Shown here piece after piece: positions 61,362 through 64,000 of a stretch of 64,000 nucleotides of DNA. The notes under the pieces were generated by a model, which was not told where the DNA came from, made no database searches, and saw nothing but the letters and a program-made list of their open reading frames with translations. A program made the position numbers and the translations under genes. The stretch comes from Austwickia chelonae (GTDB lineage: Bacteria; Actinomycetota; Actinomycetes; Actinomycetales; Dermatophilaceae). Position 1 is the first letter of the stretch. Each line of letters starts with the position of its first letter. The DNA is taken from contig NZ_CP031447.1 of the NCBI RefSeq assembly GCF_003391095.1, positions 434,001 to 498,000 on the forward strand. Reading direction: 5' to 3'.

Positions 61362-62600
61362 ATGACTTCTTCTTGGGCCGACCACGCCATCTGGTGGCAG
61401 GTATATCCACTCGGTTTCTGCGACGCTCCCATCCGCCCCACGGAGAAAGAACAGGAAAGACGATCTCGCCTGGATCGGATCATCCCCTGGCTCGACTACC
61501 TGATCGAACTCGGCGCGAACGGGCTTTCCCTCGGCCCGATCTTCGCTTCCCGGAGCCACGGTTACGACACCGTCGACCACTTCGCCATCGACCCCCGACT
61601 CGGCGACCACGCCGACTTCGACCGGCTCGCCGCCGCGTGCCATGAACGCGGCATCGCCCTCATGCTGGACGGCGTCTTCAACCACGTGGGCACCGACCAC
61701 CCCCTCTTCCAGGACGCGCTGGCGAACCCCGGACCCAACCCCTACTTCGACATCGAGCACGGACCCGACGGCCCCCGCTACGCAGACTTCGAAGGACATC
61801 ACTCCCTGGCCCGGCTGAAACACGACGAGGACGCCGTGGCCGCGCTGGTCATCGACGTCATGAACCACTGGTCGGACCGCGGCGTCACCGGCTGGCGACT
61901 GGACGCCGCCTACGCCGTTCCCCTGCACTTCTGGACGCGAGTGCTGCCCGCCGTTCGGGCGGAACACCCGGATCTGTGGGTCATGGGAGAGGTCATCCAC
62001 GGCGACTACACACAGATCGTGGCAGCCTCCGGAATGGACTCGGTCACCCAGTACGAACTGTGGAAAGCCGTCTGGAGCTCCCTGCACGACGACAACCTCT
62101 ACGAGTTGGACTGGTGTCTCGCCAGGCACGGCGAGCTGCTCGACTCCTTCGTGCCGCACACCTTCATCGGCAACCACGACGTCACCCGGATCGCCACCCG
62201 GGTCGGGGAAGCCAAGGCAGCACTCGCCACCGTCATCCTGTTCACCGTCGGTGGCATCCCCGCGGTCTACTACGGCGACGAACAAGCCTTTCGCGGCGAG
62301 AAGACCGAACGGATCGGCGGCGACGACGAAATCCGTCCGTCCTACCCGCAGGACCCCGCCGAACTGTCCACCCTCGGGGAGTGGATGCTGCGACTCCACC
62401 AGGACCTCATCGGACTGCGCCGCCGACACCCCTGGCTCACCACCGCGAAGACCCGAAGCCTCCACCTGGAGAACCGCTCGTACTCCTACGCATCGATCGG
62501 AGCCCAAGGCCAGCGCCTCCGCGTTGACCTGACCCTGGAAGACCGCCCGCACGCCACCATCACCGTCGACGGAGAACCACCGCTGCAGATCATGCGCTGA
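61362..62600 (+). CDS. GH13 alpha-amylase-family enzyme
   Basis: This 412-residue glycoside hydrolase has the four GH13 regions: DGVFNHVG, GWRLDAAY (nucleophile D), MGEVIHGDY (acid/base E) and FIGNHDVTR (transition-state D). It has no signal peptide, so it acts in the cytoplasm. It is short, with a truncated C-terminal beta domain. An intracellular maltodextrin- or trehalose-related role is likely. ATG 61362 follows AAGGA. The next gene, ssd, lies 124 bases away. Confidence 0.92.
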   Translation: MTSSWADHAIWWQVYPLGFCDAPIRPTEKEQERRSRLDRIIPWLDYLIELGANGLSLGPIFASRSHGYDTVDHFAIDPRLGDHADFDRLAAACHERGIALMLDGVFNHVGTDHPLFQDALANPGPNPYFDIEHGPDGPRYADFEGHHSLARLKHDEDAVAALVIDVMNHWSDRGVTGWRLDAAYAVPLHFWTRVLPAVRAEHPDLWVMGEVIHGDYTQIVAASGMDSVTQYELWKAVWSSLHDDNLYELDWCLARHGELLDSFVPHTFIGNHDVTRIATRVGEAKAALATVILFTVGGIPAVYYGDEQAFRGEKTERIGGDDEIRPSYPQDPAELSTLGEWMLRLHQDLIGLRRRHPWLTTAKTRSLHLENRSYSYASIGAQGQRLRVDLTLEDRPHATITVDGEPPLQIMR

Positions 62601-62724
62601 CCTCGGACGCCCCGACAACGCCCTCACCAGGCTCGATCCACAACCGTCCCGGCCGACACCCCATCATCCACAACGCAGGGCCGACCCTCTCCGAAGCCGA
62701 ACACGGATCGACACCGTAGAGGGC

Positions 62725-63504
62725 ATGGACGTGAGCAACCCCGACTGGGCATACGACCTCGGGCTCGACAGGCCACCGCGACGAGCCCACGTCGTCGGTA
62801 TCACCGGAGCCTCCGGTGGCATCGGCACCTCCTGCCTGGCCGCAGCACTGGCCACCCGAGCCGCCCCGACCCGGCGAGTGGGCTGCCTCGACGCCGACCC
62901 GTACCGCGGCGGCATCGACGTCCTCTTCGACCACGAACAACGTCCTGGAATCCGCTGGCCCGACCTCGTGCACGCTCGCGGTCGCCTCGACGGCGACGCT
63001 CTCGCCCGGCTCCTGCCACGCTCCGACGAAGGCGTCCTCCTGCTCTCCTCCGGCGGCGACCCGCAGAACATCGCCCCGGAAACGATCACCGCCACTCTCA
63101 CCGCGCTGCGCGCCGACCTCGACCTGCTGATCCTCGACCTGGGCTCCGTCGACCGCCCGGCGACGTCGACCCTCCGCCTCTGCGACGACATCATCCTGCT
63201 CGTCGGCTGCTCCGTCCCCGCCCTGGCCCGGGCACCCCACGCCGCCGACACCCTCGAACGCTGCCTGGCCACCGACGACCCCACCCGGACCTGGCTGGCC
63301 CAACGCGCACCCCGCGGACGCGGCGATCTCCCCGAGGACATCGCCACCCACCTCGACCTGCCCCTCATCACGGGCATCATCGACGACCCCGGGCTGGACA
63401 ACGCACTAGGCCGAGGGATCACCCCCGGCAGCAGGCGCAGCCGCCTCTCCCGCGCCGCAGACCGCATCCTCGAACGACTCCACGACCAAGCTCGCGCCGC
63501 ATGA
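62725..63504 (+). CDS. ssd: Ssd/CpaE-like septum-site or pilus-assembly ATPase
   Basis: This 259-residue protein belongs to the MinD/ParA-type group as CpaE/Ssd. The P-loop reads GASGGIGTS, lacking the usual lysine, as seen for this group; DADPYRGGIDVLFDHE and LLILDLGSVDRPATST match MinD-like switch and Walker B regions. In M. tuberculosis the counterpart Rv3660c (Ssd) influences cell division, and the gene next to it encodes a CpaF ATPase. The ATG is preceded by AGAGG. It overlaps cpaF by ATGA. Confidence 0.85.
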   Translation: MDVSNPDWAYDLGLDRPPRRAHVVGITGASGGIGTSCLAAALATRAAPTRRVGCLDADPYRGGIDVLFDHEQRPGIRWPDLVHARGRLDGDALARLLPRSDEGVLLLSSGGDPQNIAPETITATLTALRADLDLLILDLGSVDRPATSTLRLCDDIILLVGCSVPALARAPHAADTLERCLATDDPTRTWLAQRAPRGRGDLPEDIATHLDLPLITGIIDDPGLDNALGRGITPGSRRSRLSRAADRILERLHDQARAA

Positions 63505-64000
63505 ACCACCCCGACCACCTCTACACCGAACGCATCCAAGCCCTCGCCCGCGACGGGCAACAGCCCAGCCACGACAGCGTCGACCACGTCCTACGCGCCC
63601 ACGCACCCCTCCTCGGCGACGAAGGACTCCACGACGCCCGCCGCAGGCTCACCGCCCGAGCCCTCGGACTCGGACCCCTCCAACCCCTGCTGGACCTGCC
63701 CGGAATCACCGACATCCTCGTCAACGGCATCCGCGGAGTCTGGATCGACGACGGCGACGGACTACGCCGCATCCCCTGCGACCTCGGCGACGACACCGAA
63801 CTACGCCGCCTCGCGGTCCGCCTCGCCGGCCAGGCCGGACGCCGACTCGACGACGCCAGCCCCTACGTCGACGGCTGCCTCCCCGGCGGTATCCGACTGC
63901 ACGCCCTCCTCCCACCCCTCGTCGACGGCTCCGCCCACATCAGCCTGCGTATCCCCCGACGACATGCCCCTACCCTCGAAGACCTCGTCACCTGGGGCAG
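63501..64000 (+). CDS. cpaF: CpaF/TadA-type secretion ATPase, truncated by window end
   Basis: The N-terminal ~166 residues of a type II/IV secretion (Flp pilus) ATPase are present. Recognisable parts are TDILVNGIRGVWIDDGDGLRR and LDDASPYVDGCLPGGIRL, typical of the N-terminal domain that precedes the nucleotide-binding core. The Walker motifs lie beyond the window. It overlaps ssd by ATGA. Start at 63501. The tad-type genes presumably continue outside. Confidence 0.85.
   Translation, partial: MNHPDHLYTERIQALARDGQQPSHDSVDHVLRAHAPLLGDEGLHDARRRLTARALGLGPLQPLLDLPGITDILVNGIRGVWIDDGDGLRRIPCDLGDDTELRRLAVRLAGQAGRRLDDASPYVDGCLPGGIRLHALLPPLVDGSAHISLRIPRRHAPTLEDLVTWG

Overview
The window is chromosomal DNA of a high-GC Gram-positive bacterium. 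Most of it is GC-rich with strong third-position G/C, carries a WhiB-family regulator, and shows a gene order from about 33 to 64 kb that follows the Mycobacterium tuberculosis Rv3683-Rv3659c neighbourhood (metallophosphoesterase, ponA2, whiB4, two ArsA-like ATPases, ridA, metallo-beta-lactamase-fold hydrolase, crp, nth, CoA-type NUDIX, marP, holin-like protein, acs, ssd, cpaF). I infer an actinobacterium, probably of the order Micrococcales (Dermatophilaceae-like is a guess). No 16S rRNA is present to settle this.

Region 1 (1-15.5 kb) looks like one functional unit. A FecCD permease, ATPase and lipoprotein binding protein (metal-chelate importer) read rightward and end at a 28-bp perfect hairpin. 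A leftward operon follows: a 35-residue RiPP precursor (12155-12262), an E1-like leader-binding/cyclodehydratase partner, an S15/CocE-type hydrolase, a YcaO, a SagB-like dehydrogenase, two ABC exporter half-molecules and a SagE-like CPBP protease. Divergent from the precursor are a beta-propeller protein and a prolyl oligopeptidase. A similar Fur/Zur-type palindrome lies in front of the importer (7-21) and in the divergent precursor promoter (12348-12362). Together this suggests a metal-regulated azole-type RiPP that may act as a metallophore, with its own exporter and importer.

Region 2 (15.5-18.5 kb) holds a gamma-glutamyltransferase, a broken GAF/chemoreceptor gene and a small ORF with a transposase-like N-terminus.

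Region 3 (about 18.5-28.3 kb) is a sharply AT-rich, horizontally acquired island. It encodes a class I lanthipeptide of the nisin family: lanA with the ring A/B motif SLCTPGC, a fused double-length immunity-type ABC system, full-length lanB, lanC and a second ABC system. No protease, no LanT-type exporter and no LanRK pair is present. A frameshifted IS1634-type transposase abuts the right edge.

Region 4 (30-64 kb) is the conserved backbone: a Tat-exported amidase, tRNA-Pro, cell-wall and redox genes, a Crp/GlxR regulator, DNA repair, the MarP protease, a eukaryote-like tandem phosphofructokinase, an NCS1 permease, acs, an acetate-type sodium symporter with its small partner and an adjacent LytS/LytTR pair, a Fic-like protein with a degenerate active site, a GH13 enzyme and the start of an ssd-cpaF pilus-type locus cut off by the window end.
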